Source of the DNA: Clostridiales bacterium
GTDB lineage: Bacteria > Bacillota > Clostridia > Oscillospirales > Oscillospiraceae
Assembly: GCA_022786995.1 (NCBI GenBank)
Contig: JALFUW010000090.1
Location: 1-62,748, forward strand
DNA: 62,748 nt
Direction of reading: 5' to 3'
Shown: positions 49,332 through 57,314 of the stretch, in pieces
Numbering within the stretch: the first letter of the stretch is position 1
Layout: each line of letters begins with the position of its first letter
Program-made: the position numbers and the translations under genes
Notes under the pieces: generated by a model
What the model was told of the DNA's origin: nothing
Database searches by the model: none
What the model saw: only the letters and a program-made list of their open reading frames with translations

Positions 49332-50174
49332 TTAAACTGCGTTCTTTTTTTGATAATACCTGGTGACTGCGCTGGCCGACAGGTTGATGCCGAAGGCCAG
49401 CACCAGCAGAATTGCCGCGATGCCGAAGGCCACGCCGAACTCGCCCTGCTCCTTGGCGTAGACGTAAAGGGCTACGGTCAGGGTCGCGCCGGCGCTGCCA
49501 AGTCCCTCGACGAAACCGTTGAGCGCGTGGGCAAAGCCCGCGGTAAACAGCAGCGCGGCGGATTCTCCCAAAATTCTGCCTACGGACAGGATGCAGCCGG
49601 TGATCACGCCGTCCACGCAGCCGGGGAGCACCACCGTGCGCACCACCCGCCATTTGCCTGCGCCCAGACCGAAGGCGCCCTCACGGTAGGACTGAGGTAC
49701 GGTCTTCAGGCTCTCTTGGGTGTTTCTCAGGATGGTGGGCAGATTCATGATGACTAAGGTCAGTGCGCCGGCCATCAGACTGGTGCCGAAGGTGTTAGAG
49801 AACATCAGCATACCCACAAGGCCGTAGATGATGGAGGGAATGCCGCTGAGGGCCTCCGCCGCGTACTCGATGATACCCACCAATTTTTTATTGGAAGCGT
49901 ACTCCGTCAGGTACACCGCCGCGCCCACGCCCAGAGGGATGACGATGATCAGGGTTGCAATGACGATGTATACAGTGTTCAGGATGTCCGGCAGGATGCC
50001 GATGTTGCCGCTTAAATAGCTGGGCTTGGTGCTGACGAACTCCCAGCTCAGGTTGGGGATGCCCTTAATGAGAACGTAGGCCACAATGAACAAGGTCAGC
50101 AGTGCCGTCATTGCCGTGGCGAGGTACATTCCAAACCGCACCAGCCGGATATACCACTTTCTGCTTTCACTCAT
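49332..50174 (-). CDS. pstA: phosphate ABC transporter permease
   Basis: A 280-residue permease with six membrane segments. Family features are TKPSYLSGNIGILPDILNTV near the N-terminus, ALSGIPSIIYGLVGM and the EAA loop with ALKTVPQSYREGAFGLGAGK-like sequence. Its 5' end overlaps pstC by four bases. Followed on its strand by the REPIN-like repeat and then pstB. Confidence 0.95.
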   Translation of the reverse strand: MSESRKWYIRLVRFGMYLATAMTALLTLFIVAYVLIKGIPNLSWEFVSTKPSYLSGNIGILPDILNTVYIVIATLIIVIPLGVGAAVYLTEYASNKKLVGIIEYAAEALSGIPSIIYGLVGMLMFSNTFGTSLMAGALTLVIMNLPTILRNTQESLKTVPQSYREGAFGLGAGKWRVVRTVVLPGCVDGVITGCILSVGRILGESAALLFTAGFAHALNGFVEGLGSAGATLTVALYVYAKEQGEFGVAFGIAAILLVLAFGINLSASAVTRYYQKKNAV

Positions 50175-51040
50175 GACCGCTTTTCTCCTTTCAGGAAGAA
50201 ATTGAGGATGGCGTTGATGAGCATGATGAACAGGAACAGCACCAGCGCGATGGAGAACAGAGCCTGCCGCTGTAAGCCGCTGGAATAGGACATTTCCGAG
50301 GCAACTGCCGTGGTAAGGAACCGAACGGACTGGAACAGGGACGGCATATTCGCCGCGTTGCCTGCCACCATCATGACCGCCATGGCCTCGCCAATGGCCC
50401 GGCCCACGCCCAGCACCACTGCCGCCGCAATGCCGCTTTTCGCCGCCGGGACGGATACCCGGAACCAGGTTTCCTCCGGGGTGGCTCCCAGCGCGAGGGA
50501 GGCATCCTCATATTCCTTGGGCACCGCTTCCAGAGCGGTGACGGACATTTTGATGATGGAAGGAAGAATCATGATTGCCAGCACGATGATCGCCGCCAGC
50601 AGGCTCGCTCCGTCAGGCACATGGAACAGCTTCCGAATGCCGGGAACCAGCACCATCATGCCGACTAAGCCGTAGACCACGGAGGGGATGCCCGCCAGCA
50701 TGGACACCGCCTGTCCCACGATCTCCTTGACGGACCTGGGGGCCATTTTTGCCAGATACACGGCGGTGAGGAAGCCTACCGGCACGCCCAGCAGGATCGC
50801 TCCCGCAGTACCATAGACGCTGGTGAGAATGAAGGGCAGAATGCCGTATTTCGGCTCCGCCGCCGTGGAAGCCCATTCCGGGCCAAAGAGGAATTTCACG
50901 ATTCCAATTTCCCGGATGGCGGGAATGCCGGAAACCACAAGGTAGACCGTGATCAGCAGCACGCAGGCCACCGTCACGAGGCCCAGCAGCAGGAATATCC
51001 CGTGCACCACCATTTCCAGATAGTTTTGTTTCGTTTTCAT
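50171..51040 (-). CDS. pstC: phosphate ABC transporter permease
   Basis: A 289-residue permease: six membrane segments, KFLFGPEWASTAAEPKYGIL typical of PstC, MLAGIPSVVYGLVGMMVLVP, and EAVPKEYEDASLALGATPEE as EAA loop. It is the first pst gene on the strand; the phosphate-binding protein gene pstS that normally precedes it is missing. A Pho-type promoter lies upstream. AAAGG precedes the start. Confidence 0.95.
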   Translation of the reverse strand: MKTKQNYLEMVVHGIFLLLGLVTVACVLLITVYLVVSGIPAIREIGIVKFLFGPEWASTAAEPKYGILPFILTSVYGTAGAILLGVPVGFLTAVYLAKMAPRSVKEIVGQAVSMLAGIPSVVYGLVGMMVLVPGIRKLFHVPDGASLLAAIIVLAIMILPSIIKMSVTALEAVPKEYEDASLALGATPEETWFRVSVPAAKSGIAAAVVLGVGRAIGEAMAVMMVAGNAANMPSLFQSVRFLTTAVASEMSYSSGLQRQALFSIALVLFLFIMLINAILNFFLKGEKRS

Positions 51041-51069
51041 ATTGTCAGCCTTTCCATGGGGATGTCATT

Positions 51070-51124
51070 ATGGTACCGCCGAAATGTAAAATGGGAAACC
51101 GCGGGATTGTAAAATCTGTGTCAA
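51070..51124 (-). promoter_or_regulatory. Pho-type promoter of pstC, four 11-base-phased boxes
   Basis: Minus strand: TTGACA (51119-51124), TTTACA (51108-51113), a degenerate third box GCGGTT (51097-51102) and TTTTACA (51085-51091), then TACCAT at 51070-51075 ten bases on as -10 candidate (or CATAAT at 51067). Spacing of six plus five bases is that of PhoP/PhoB boxes in Firmicutes. Confidence 0.78.
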
Positions 51125-51129
51125 ATAAA

Positions 51130-51151
51130 GGGGCGTGCCGCAGCACGCCCC
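51130..51151 (-). terminator. terminator before the pstC promoter
   Basis: Nine-bp perfect stem GGGGCGTGC/GCACGCCCC with CGCA loop; on the minus strand TTTATTTG follows. It would stop read-through from the YibE/F gene and from the gene-less Pho promoter. Confidence 0.75.
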
Positions 51152-51182
51152 ATAATTTTTGTTTTGTTTAGTTTGCGGGAAC

Positions 51183-51237
51183 CACATACGCACTGTATGT
51201 AAAATTGGAAAGGCAGGAACTGTAAAATGTCTGTCAA
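51183..51237 (-). promoter_or_regulatory. Pho-type promoter with no gene after it
   Basis: Minus strand: TTGACA (51232-51237, overlapping the YibE/F stop codon), TTTACA (51221-51226), TGCCTT, TTTTACA (51198-51204), then TATGTG (51183-51188) at the same ten-base distance as the -10 of phoA. Only about 30 bases separate it from the terminator at 51130-51151. Confidence 0.65.
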
Positions 51238-52373
51238 GTGCCGCCGTGTTTCCTACCGGTCAGCAGCAGACCGCTGGTAATGGCAGTCAGGGGTGCTACC
51301 GTTACCAGCCCAAAGGAGCCGACGATGGTGTGGACGATTTCCGCGGCTACATATTTATAGTTGAGCATCAGCGCCACCGGGGTGCCCTGGGCCATAAACA
51401 CCATCAAAAGGGCAATATAGCTGCCGGAATACGCCAGCAGCAGGGTAGTGGTGGTAGAGCCGCAGGCCGCCCGGCCCACGGCAAAGCCGGAGGCAATGGC
51501 TTCCGTCGCGGAAATCCCCGGTTTCTTTTCCACCACCTCATAAACGGCGGAACAGATATCCACGGACAAGTCCATCACCGCGCCGGAGGAGCCGAGGAAG
51601 ATGGAGGCCACGAAGATTTTTGTCAGGTCAAGGTGCTGATACCCGGCGTACAGCAGGCTTTCGCTGGATTCCATCACCGCGCCGTGAATCTGGAACAGGT
51701 CGGTAAAGAGATAGCCCAGCACCGCCGTCACCCCAATGCCCAGCGCCGCGCCTAAGGTCGCGGCAAGACACCTTCTGTCCCAGCCGTAAATCAGGCTCAG
51801 CACCAGAAAGGTCAGCAGCAGCACCAGCCCCATACTGACCCAGATGGGATTCCAGCCCTTCAGCAGACTGGGAACCAGCACCTTCCACAATAGCAGCACC
51901 GTGTCCACAAAGGACAAAATCGCCCGCAGCCCTGTCCCTCTTGCAAACAGCAGAAGCAGCAGGAGAAACGCTCCCGCAAGCCATGCTTCCTTGTCCAGCC
52001 GGAAGTGGTCGGTCATATACACTGTGGTGATGGCCCCGCCGGAATGGCTGACCACCACAAAGGCCCGATCCCCCGGGGCAAAGAGCTTGTCCTCTGCCAG
52101 AGAGCCGCTCAGCCGGTTGACGGCGGTGCATTCCGCGCCCTTGAACTGCCCCGCCAAAATCCGCACCTGGCACCGCTGCTCTCCGCTGCGCACCAGCCCG
52201 GTGTCCACGATGTCGCTTTCGTCAGTGGACAGCACCAGTGCGTCCACCCGGTCGGCGTTCTTGTAGGACAGGGCATTTTCGTAGCCTGTAGGCAGCGCCA
52301 GCAGCACCGCCAGCAGACATAGCCACAGCAAAACCGGGCCGAGGGTTTTGCTTGTTTTCCATTTTTTAAGCAT
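51234..52373 (-). CDS. YibE/F-family membrane protein
   Basis: A 379-residue protein with an N-terminal membrane segment (VLLWLCLLAVLLALPTG), an extracytoplasmic beta-rich domain of about 100 residues (QRCQVRILAGQFKGAECTAVN), and about seven C-terminal membrane segments with LGSSGAVMDLSVDICSAVYE, the family hallmark. Function is not established; the family is linked in some bacteria to phosphatase or ion transport contexts. Here it lies 73 bases after phoA on the same strand and probably belongs to the Pho regulon by read-through. Confidence 0.85.
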   Translation of the reverse strand: MLKKWKTSKTLGPVLLWLCLLAVLLALPTGYENALSYKNADRVDALVLSTDESDIVDTGLVRSGEQRCQVRILAGQFKGAECTAVNRLSGSLAEDKLFAPGDRAFVVVSHSGGAITTVYMTDHFRLDKEAWLAGAFLLLLLLFARGTGLRAILSFVDTVLLLWKVLVPSLLKGWNPIWVSMGLVLLLTFLVLSLIYGWDRRCLAATLGAALGIGVTAVLGYLFTDLFQIHGAVMESSESLLYAGYQHLDLTKIFVASIFLGSSGAVMDLSVDICSAVYEVVEKKPGISATEAIASGFAVGRAACGSTTTTLLLAYSGSYIALLMVFMAQGTPVALMLNYKYVAAEIVHTIVGSFGLVTVAPLTAITSGLLLTGRKHGGT

Positions 52374-52446
52374 TCTTGTTTTTCACTCCATACGCACAAT
52401 ACAGGGAGCGCGTTTCACGCCCCCTGTATCTTTTTGTTGACCTTCT

Positions 52447-54024
52447 TTACTTGACTTCCAGCAGGTCAGCCAGCTTGTTGTAGATATCGGTGTTGTCGTA
52501 GTAGCCGCCGAAATCCTCCGCGCCGGTGCCGTCAGCGAAGACCGCAACCGGCAGTCCCGTGTGGGAGTAGCTGGTGAAGTCCACACCGGCCTTGTTATTC
52601 AGAATGTGGGTGACGGTGACGGAGAAGGGGTTGTAGGTGCCGTAGAGCACATACTGCTCCTGGGTATAGTCAGCGGTATTGTACTCGCTCATGATCAGGT
52701 CATAGGCGGTGCGCAGGCGCTGGATTTCATACTCGGTCAGCACCAGCCGGTCGGTTTCCTCGCCGGTGAGCTTCAGGCCGAACAGGGCCTCCACATCCTT
52801 CATGGCGTCCTCGAAGGAGGTGCCGTTTTCCTTGTACTTGCTCACATACTGCTCATCGAACTGGGCGTAGGAGATGGTCTGGTTGGACAGGGTGTCCAGA
52901 TAGGTGTCGTAGTCTGTTCCGGCGAAGCCGATGGTCAGACCGCCGGTCTCATGGTCGCCGGTGACCAGAATCAGGGTCTCGTCCGGGTGCTCCTTGGCGA
53001 AGTCCACAGCCACCTGCACCGCGTCTGCCAGAGCCAGGGTATCGGTGACGGTAGCGCCCGCATCATTGGCGTGGCAGGCCCAGTCGATCTTGCCGCCTTC
53101 GCACATCATAAAGAAGCCGGTGTCGTTGTTCAGAACCTCAATGCCCTTGGCGACGTAGTCAGCCAGTGCCCACTCGCCGTCGCCGCGATCCATGTCGTAG
53201 TCCATGGCGTCGGAGTCTGCCAGATGCTCATCGATGAGGATGACCTTCTGGTCGGCGGCGGTAATTGCCTCGGCCTCGGCCTGGGTGTAGGTCACCTTGT
53301 AGCCTGCGGCTTCCGCCAGATCGTACAGACTGGTCTTGTCCTTATCCGGCCCGGTGACCTTCTTCAGGCCGCCGCCGGCGAAGTACTCAAAGCCGGAGTT
53401 TACCAGCTCCTCGCCGATTTCGTAGTAGTTGTTCCGGCTGGCCTGATGGGCGTAGAAGGCGGCGGGGGTAGCGTGGTTCAGGTTGACGGAGCTGATGACG
53501 CCCACCTTCCAGCCCTTCTGGGCGTGGAGCTTTTCCGCGATGGTCTCATAGGGGGTGGCGCCGCTCTCATCCACGTTGATCATGCCGGAGTAGGTCTTCT
53601 TGCCGGTGGCGATGGAGGTGGCGGTGGAAGCGGAGTCAGGAGCGAAGGAGCAGGAGTCGTAGGTCACGGCAGAACCGGCGACCTCGAAGCCCATAAAGTT
53701 CAGTGCCACAGGGCCATCCAGTACCGCGCCTTCACGGGTGTCATATTTGGTGCTGGGCAGAGCCTTTTCGTAATCGTCGTCGGCAATGGCTCCCAGATAG
53801 TCGGCAGCAGCCTGGAACTGGGGATAGCTCATGCCGTCGCCGATGAACAGGAATACATACTTGGGTGCGGCGGGCGCTTCCTGTGCCGCTACGGTCGGGA
53901 CAACTTCAGGTGCAGGCGCGGCGCTCTGGGCGGTGGTCTCCGGCGTCTGCGGCTGGGCGGCGCACCCGGCGAACATGGTCAGCACCATGCACAGGGCGAG
54001 CAAACCCGTAATCATTCTCTTCAT
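52447..54024 (-). CDS. phoA: alkaline phosphatase (lipoprotein form)
   Basis: Releases phosphate from organic esters outside the cell under phosphate limitation. 525 residues. A signal peptide with lipobox MFAGC (Cys near residue 20) anchors it to the membrane surface, followed by an Ala/Pro/Thr linker. The catalytic domain has FLFIGDGMSYPQ (metal Asp), DSASTATSIATGKKTYSGMI with the nucleophile Ser, DWACHANDA and VTGDHETGGL (metal ligands) and HTGLPVAVFADG. Start chosen by TGGAGG. A Pho-box promoter lies 48-113 bases upstream. Confidence 0.94.
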   Translation of the reverse strand: MKRMITGLLALCMVLTMFAGCAAQPQTPETTAQSAAPAPEVVPTVAAQEAPAAPKYVFLFIGDGMSYPQFQAAADYLGAIADDDYEKALPSTKYDTREGAVLDGPVALNFMGFEVAGSAVTYDSCSFAPDSASTATSIATGKKTYSGMINVDESGATPYETIAEKLHAQKGWKVGVISSVNLNHATPAAFYAHQASRNNYYEIGEELVNSGFEYFAGGGLKKVTGPDKDKTSLYDLAEAAGYKVTYTQAEAEAITAADQKVILIDEHLADSDAMDYDMDRGDGEWALADYVAKGIEVLNNDTGFFMMCEGGKIDWACHANDAGATVTDTLALADAVQVAVDFAKEHPDETLILVTGDHETGGLTIGFAGTDYDTYLDTLSNQTISYAQFDEQYVSKYKENGTSFEDAMKDVEALFGLKLTGEETDRLVLTEYEIQRLRTAYDLIMSEYNTADYTQEQYVLYGTYNPFSVTVTHILNNKAGVDFTSYSHTGLPVAVFADGTGAEDFGGYYDNTDIYNKLADLLEVK

Positions 54025-54071
54025 TTTGGATTTCCTCCATTTTTTTGGTTTTTGTGTTTTCCACGAGGCCA

Positions 54072-54137
54072 AGTATACCCTCTGGATGTAAAATGCAAAA
54101 TCGGCAGCCGGTAAAATCCTGTCGAAACTTGCGTAAA
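54072..54137 (-). promoter_or_regulatory. Pho-type promoter of phoA
   Basis: Minus strand boxes at exact 11-base steps: TTTACG (54132-54137), TTCGAC (54121-54126), TTTACC (54110-54115), CCGATT, TTTTAC (54088-54093), then TATACT (54072-54077). The rest of the gap to 54402 holds an ATTTTACAT near 54152-54160 and a -10-like TATACT at 54374-54379 for the MoxR gene; nothing else was seen. Confidence 0.82.
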
Positions 54138-54402
54138 GAATGTATTGAAAATTTTACATTCTGATTGCTTCCGCTCCCCGATTGACCTTCTTTGCCTGCT
54201 GCATTGCCTGCACCCTTTGGTTCCATTCCCGCCCAGCGTCCTTTCTGATTTCCGCATCCGGCGATTCCGAAATGCTTGCCGGGCCTGTGAAACAATCGCC
54301 GGATCAAACCTTCCTTGACAAAATGCGCCCCAGATTTGTGATTTTGTTACTTTCGAAAAAGGCCGAAATGTGCTATACTTAAGAAAAAAGGAGGGTGTCA
54401 CT

Positions 54403-55305
54403 ATGACCTACGAGGAACTGAAAGCAAAAATGGATGACTGCCATTATATTTATGACGAGACCCTTGCCACGGTGCTGTTTGTTGCCTTACAGCTGGGACG
54501 GCCGCTGCTGATTGAGGGTGCGGCAGGCGTGGGCAAGACCGAGGTTGCCAAGGTCATGGCCGCCGCTTTGGGCCGGGATTTGGTGCGGCTGCAGTGCTAT
54601 GAGGGGCTGGACGAGAGCAAGGCCCTCTACGAGTGGAACTACCAGAAGCAGCTATTGTCTATTCAGGTAAATATGAACAATCAGGACAAGGACAGTCTTA
54701 CAAAGTCCCTGTTTAGTGACGAATACCTGCTGGAGCGGCCTTTGCTTCAGTCCATCCGCTCGGAAAAGCCGGTGGTGCTGCTCATCGACGAAATCGACAA
54801 GGCCGATGAGGAATTTGAGGCCTTCCTGCTGGAGCTGCTGTCCGAGATGCAGGTGACCATTCCCGAAATCGGCACGGTGAAGGCCAAGTCTATCCCCTTC
54901 GTGGTGCTGACCTCCAACCGGGCCCGGCCCCTGAGCGAGGCACTGCGCCGCCGCTGCGCCTATCTCTACATTGAATACCCCGACATGGAGAAGGAACTGG
55001 CCATTTTGCGGGCCAAGCTGCCCCATGTGGACGACCGGCTGTGTGCCCAGGTGGCCCTCGCGGTGCAGAAGCTCCGCGCCAACGACGTGATTTTGAAGAA
55101 ACCCTCCATTGCGGAGACCTTGGACTGGGCGGCGGCGCTGGACGCCCTGGGCATCCGGGAGCTGACCCCCGACGCGCTGCGGCAGACCGCTGGCTTCGTT
55201 CTGAAAAACAACGAGGATTTGGATGCCATGGATCTGGATGGCGAGGAACCCCACCAGCACACCTGCACCTGCGGCGGCAGCTGCGGAGGACACCATCATG
55301 GGTGA
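54403..55305 (+). CDS. MoxR-type AAA+ ATPase with His/Cys-rich tail
   Basis: A 300-residue AAA+ ATPase: EGAAGVGKTEVAK (Walker A), VVLLIDEIDKADEEFEAFLLELL (Walker B), LTSNRARPLSEALRRRC (sensor 1 and Arg finger). MoxR/CoxD proteins work with a VWA partner to load or activate metal enzymes. The tail HQHTCTCGGSCGGHHHG is metal-binding in appearance and unusual. ATG at 54403 follows GGAGGG. It overlaps the VWA gene by eight bases, so the two form a functional pair. No obvious client enzyme gene is attached. Confidence 0.9.
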   Translation: MTYEELKAKMDDCHYIYDETLATVLFVALQLGRPLLIEGAAGVGKTEVAKVMAAALGRDLVRLQCYEGLDESKALYEWNYQKQLLSIQVNMNNQDKDSLTKSLFSDEYLLERPLLQSIRSEKPVVLLIDEIDKADEEFEAFLLELLSEMQVTIPEIGTVKAKSIPFVVLTSNRARPLSEALRRRCAYLYIEYPDMEKELAILRAKLPHVDDRLCAQVALAVQKLRANDVILKKPSIAETLDWAAALDALGIRELTPDALRQTAGFVLKNNEDLDAMDLDGEEPHQHTCTCGGSCGGHHHG

Positions 55306-56575
55306 GCCGGAGGTTTATCTTGAGAAACTCTCCGCCTTTTCCCGAATCTTACGCATGGAGGGCTTAAGCGTCAGCCCGAAAGAGACGGAGGACGCCAGCC
55401 GCCTGCTGATTTCCCTGGGCCTTGACGAACGGGAGCGGGTGAAAACCGCCCTGCGTACCGTCTACGCCAAATCACGGGAGGAGCAGCTTACCTTCGACCG
55501 GGCCTTCGACGGCTTTTTTATCTCCGAGGAGGCCATGCGCCGTCAGGCCAAGGAGCAGATGGAGCGGGAGAAGGAATTGCAGCAGCACCGGCAGGAAGCG
55601 GAAGAGGAACTGCAGCTGAACGGCAAGCCCATGGATTTGGACGAACGGCAGCGGGAGACCTACGCCGCCATGCCGGAAGAAGCCCGGGAGCGGCTGCGCA
55701 ATTTCATGGAAAAATATCGGGGCACCGCCGAGCGCAATCCCCAGCTCTACAGCGAGTTTATCCATTCCGTCTTTGCCAAGACCCTGATGGAGCAGCAGAT
55801 GCTCATGGAAAACGCGGGGCTGGGCGCCCAGGAGCTGGACCCGGAGATCGGCATTCTCTACCGGGATATTTCGGAGTTCAAGGATACGGAAATCCCCAAG
55901 GCCATCGAATTGATTCAGACTGTGGCCCGGCAGATTAACGGCGAATTGTCTGCTCGCCGCCGGGCAGGAGGCCACACGGGGAAGCTGGATTTTCGCAAGA
56001 CCATCCGCAAGGGACTGGAGACCGGCGGCAGCTTCTACCGCCTGCGCTACAAGAAAAAGCGGGCCCACCGCAAGCATCTGGTGCTGCTGTGCGATGTGTC
56101 CGGCTCCATGGTGCAGTTTTCCGAGTTTGCCCTGCGGTTCATCCAGAGCCTGAATCAGGTGTCCGAAAATTCCCGCACCTACCTGTTTTCCGAAACGGTC
56201 ACGGAGGCGGATGCCTTCCAGCTTCAGAATATGGATCAGTTCCGCTCTTTTGTCCGAGACTCCGGCATCTACGGCAAGGGCACGGACTTGGGCACGGCGC
56301 TGGCATTCCTGTGTACCCGCAAGCCGGCGGTGCTCAATTCTGCAACCACCCTGCTGATACTGTCGGATACCAAGACCATTGACCAGCCCCGGGCGCTGGC
56401 AGCCCTGGCGGAAGCCAAACGGCAAGCCGGGCGAGTGCTGTTCCTGAATCCCATCCCGGAAAACAAGTGGCAATACCTGCGCAGCGTTCAGAGCGTGGCG
56501 GCGGTATGCCCCATGGTGTCCTGCAGCACCCTTCGGGAGCTGGCGGCTGCCTGCCGCAGATTAACGGCGCTCTGA
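55298..56575 (+). CDS. VWA-domain protein, CoxE-like partner of the MoxR ATPase
   Basis: A 425-residue protein of the CoxE type. The N-terminal 230 residues are helical and charged (MRRQAKEQMEREKELQQHRQ), then KLDFRKTIRKGLETGGSFYR and KKKRAHRKHLVLLCDVSGSM, where DVSGSM is the metal-dependent adhesion motif; KGTDLGTALAF and LSDTKTI complete the site. In characterised pairs CoxD and CoxE mature a metallocofactor (Mo-Cu of CO dehydrogenase). AGGACACC weakly precedes the ATG; coupling to the ATPase gene is likely. Confidence 0.88.
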   Translation: MGEPEVYLEKLSAFSRILRMEGLSVSPKETEDASRLLISLGLDERERVKTALRTVYAKSREEQLTFDRAFDGFFISEEAMRRQAKEQMEREKELQQHRQEAEEELQLNGKPMDLDERQRETYAAMPEEARERLRNFMEKYRGTAERNPQLYSEFIHSVFAKTLMEQQMLMENAGLGAQELDPEIGILYRDISEFKDTEIPKAIELIQTVARQINGELSARRRAGGHTGKLDFRKTIRKGLETGGSFYRLRYKKKRAHRKHLVLLCDVSGSMVQFSEFALRFIQSLNQVSENSRTYLFSETVTEADAFQLQNMDQFRSFVRDSGIYGKGTDLGTALAFLCTRKPAVLNSATTLLILSDTKTIDQPRALAALAEAKRQAGRVLFLNPIPENKWQYLRSVQSVAAVCPMVSCSTLRELAAACRRLTAL

Positions 56576-56660
56576 ACCCGTGGTACTTTGCGTAAGATGT
56601 GTATCATAAATCACGTTACAGGCTGTTAGCGGACGCTTACTCTATTTTCGATAATTTTGT

Positions 56661-56694
56661 AGCAAAAGAACTGTCTTTCGGCAGTTCTTTTGCT
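56661..56694 (+). terminator. terminator of the MoxR-VWA operon
   Basis: Perfect 13-bp stem AGCAAAAGAACTG/CAGTTCTTTTGCT with an 8-base loop, followed by TGTTTATA. Dense A/T around it. Confidence 0.82.
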
Positions 56695-56748
56695 TGTTTA
56701 TATGACATTTGTACAAATTTTGCGGCAAATTTCTGGAAGATACATTCA

Positions 56749-56777
56749 TGGAAAGTAATCGTTTTCTTTGCTATAAT
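56749..56777 (+). promoter_or_regulatory. promoter of the hydrogenase operon
   Basis: TGGAAA (56749-56754), 17 bases, TATAAT (56772-56777). Just after it TTATCC..GGATAA forms an imperfect dyad at about 56786-56815 that could be an operator. Confidence 0.6.
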
Positions 56778-56837
56778 AATTTGGGTTATCCGAAAAGATC
56801 TTATCGGCTGGATAAGTATAAGGAGGTAAAACACACT

Positions 56838-57314
56838 ATGCTGGATGCATCCTACTACCGCAAAACGGACGAGATCATTTCCCGTTACGTGCGGGATGCC
56901 AGATCCCTGATTCCCATTATGCAGGATATTCAGGCGGAATACCGCTACCTGCCGGCGGAGCTACTGAGCTACGTTGCCAAGGAAATCGGGATCACCGAAG
57001 CGAAGGCCTACTCTGTAGCCACCTTCTACGAGAACTTCTCCTTTGAAGCAAAGGGCAAGTACGTCATCAAAGTCTGCGACGGTACTGCCTGTCACGTTCG
57101 TCATTCCACCCCGGTTCTGGAAGCCCTGTGGAAGGAACTGGGCCTGAGCAAGAAGAAACACACCACCGACGACATGCTCTTTACGGTTGAAACGGTGTCC
57201 TGTCTGGGTGCCTGCGGTCTGGCTCCGACCATGATGGTCAACGATCAGGTGCATCCGTCCATGACCCCGGAGAAGGCATTGGCGCTCATCGAGGAATTGA
57301 GGGGGAAAGGCTAA
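56838..57314 (+). CDS. hydC: NAD-dependent [FeFe] hydrogenase subunit C (NuoE-like)
   Basis: A 158-residue NuoE-type subunit with a thioredoxin-like [2Fe-2S] domain: VCDGTACHVRHS and CLGACGLAPTM supply the four Cys. The N-terminal helical part PIMQDIQAEYRYLPAELLSYV is typical. It forms the first subunit of the trimeric hydrogenase. AGGAGGT precedes the ATG. Its stop overlaps the hydB start by one base. Confidence 0.93.
   Translation: MLDASYYRKTDEIISRYVRDARSLIPIMQDIQAEYRYLPAELLSYVAKEIGITEAKAYSVATFYENFSFEAKGKYVIKVCDGTACHVRHSTPVLEALWKELGLSKKKHTTDDMLFTVETVSCLGACGLAPTMMVNDQVHPSMTPEKALALIEELRGKG

Noticed and set aside
54403..56575. Assigning the MoxR-VWA pair as CoxD/CoxE of CO dehydrogenase
   Set aside because: No CO dehydrogenase or other molybdenum enzyme genes are present nearby.
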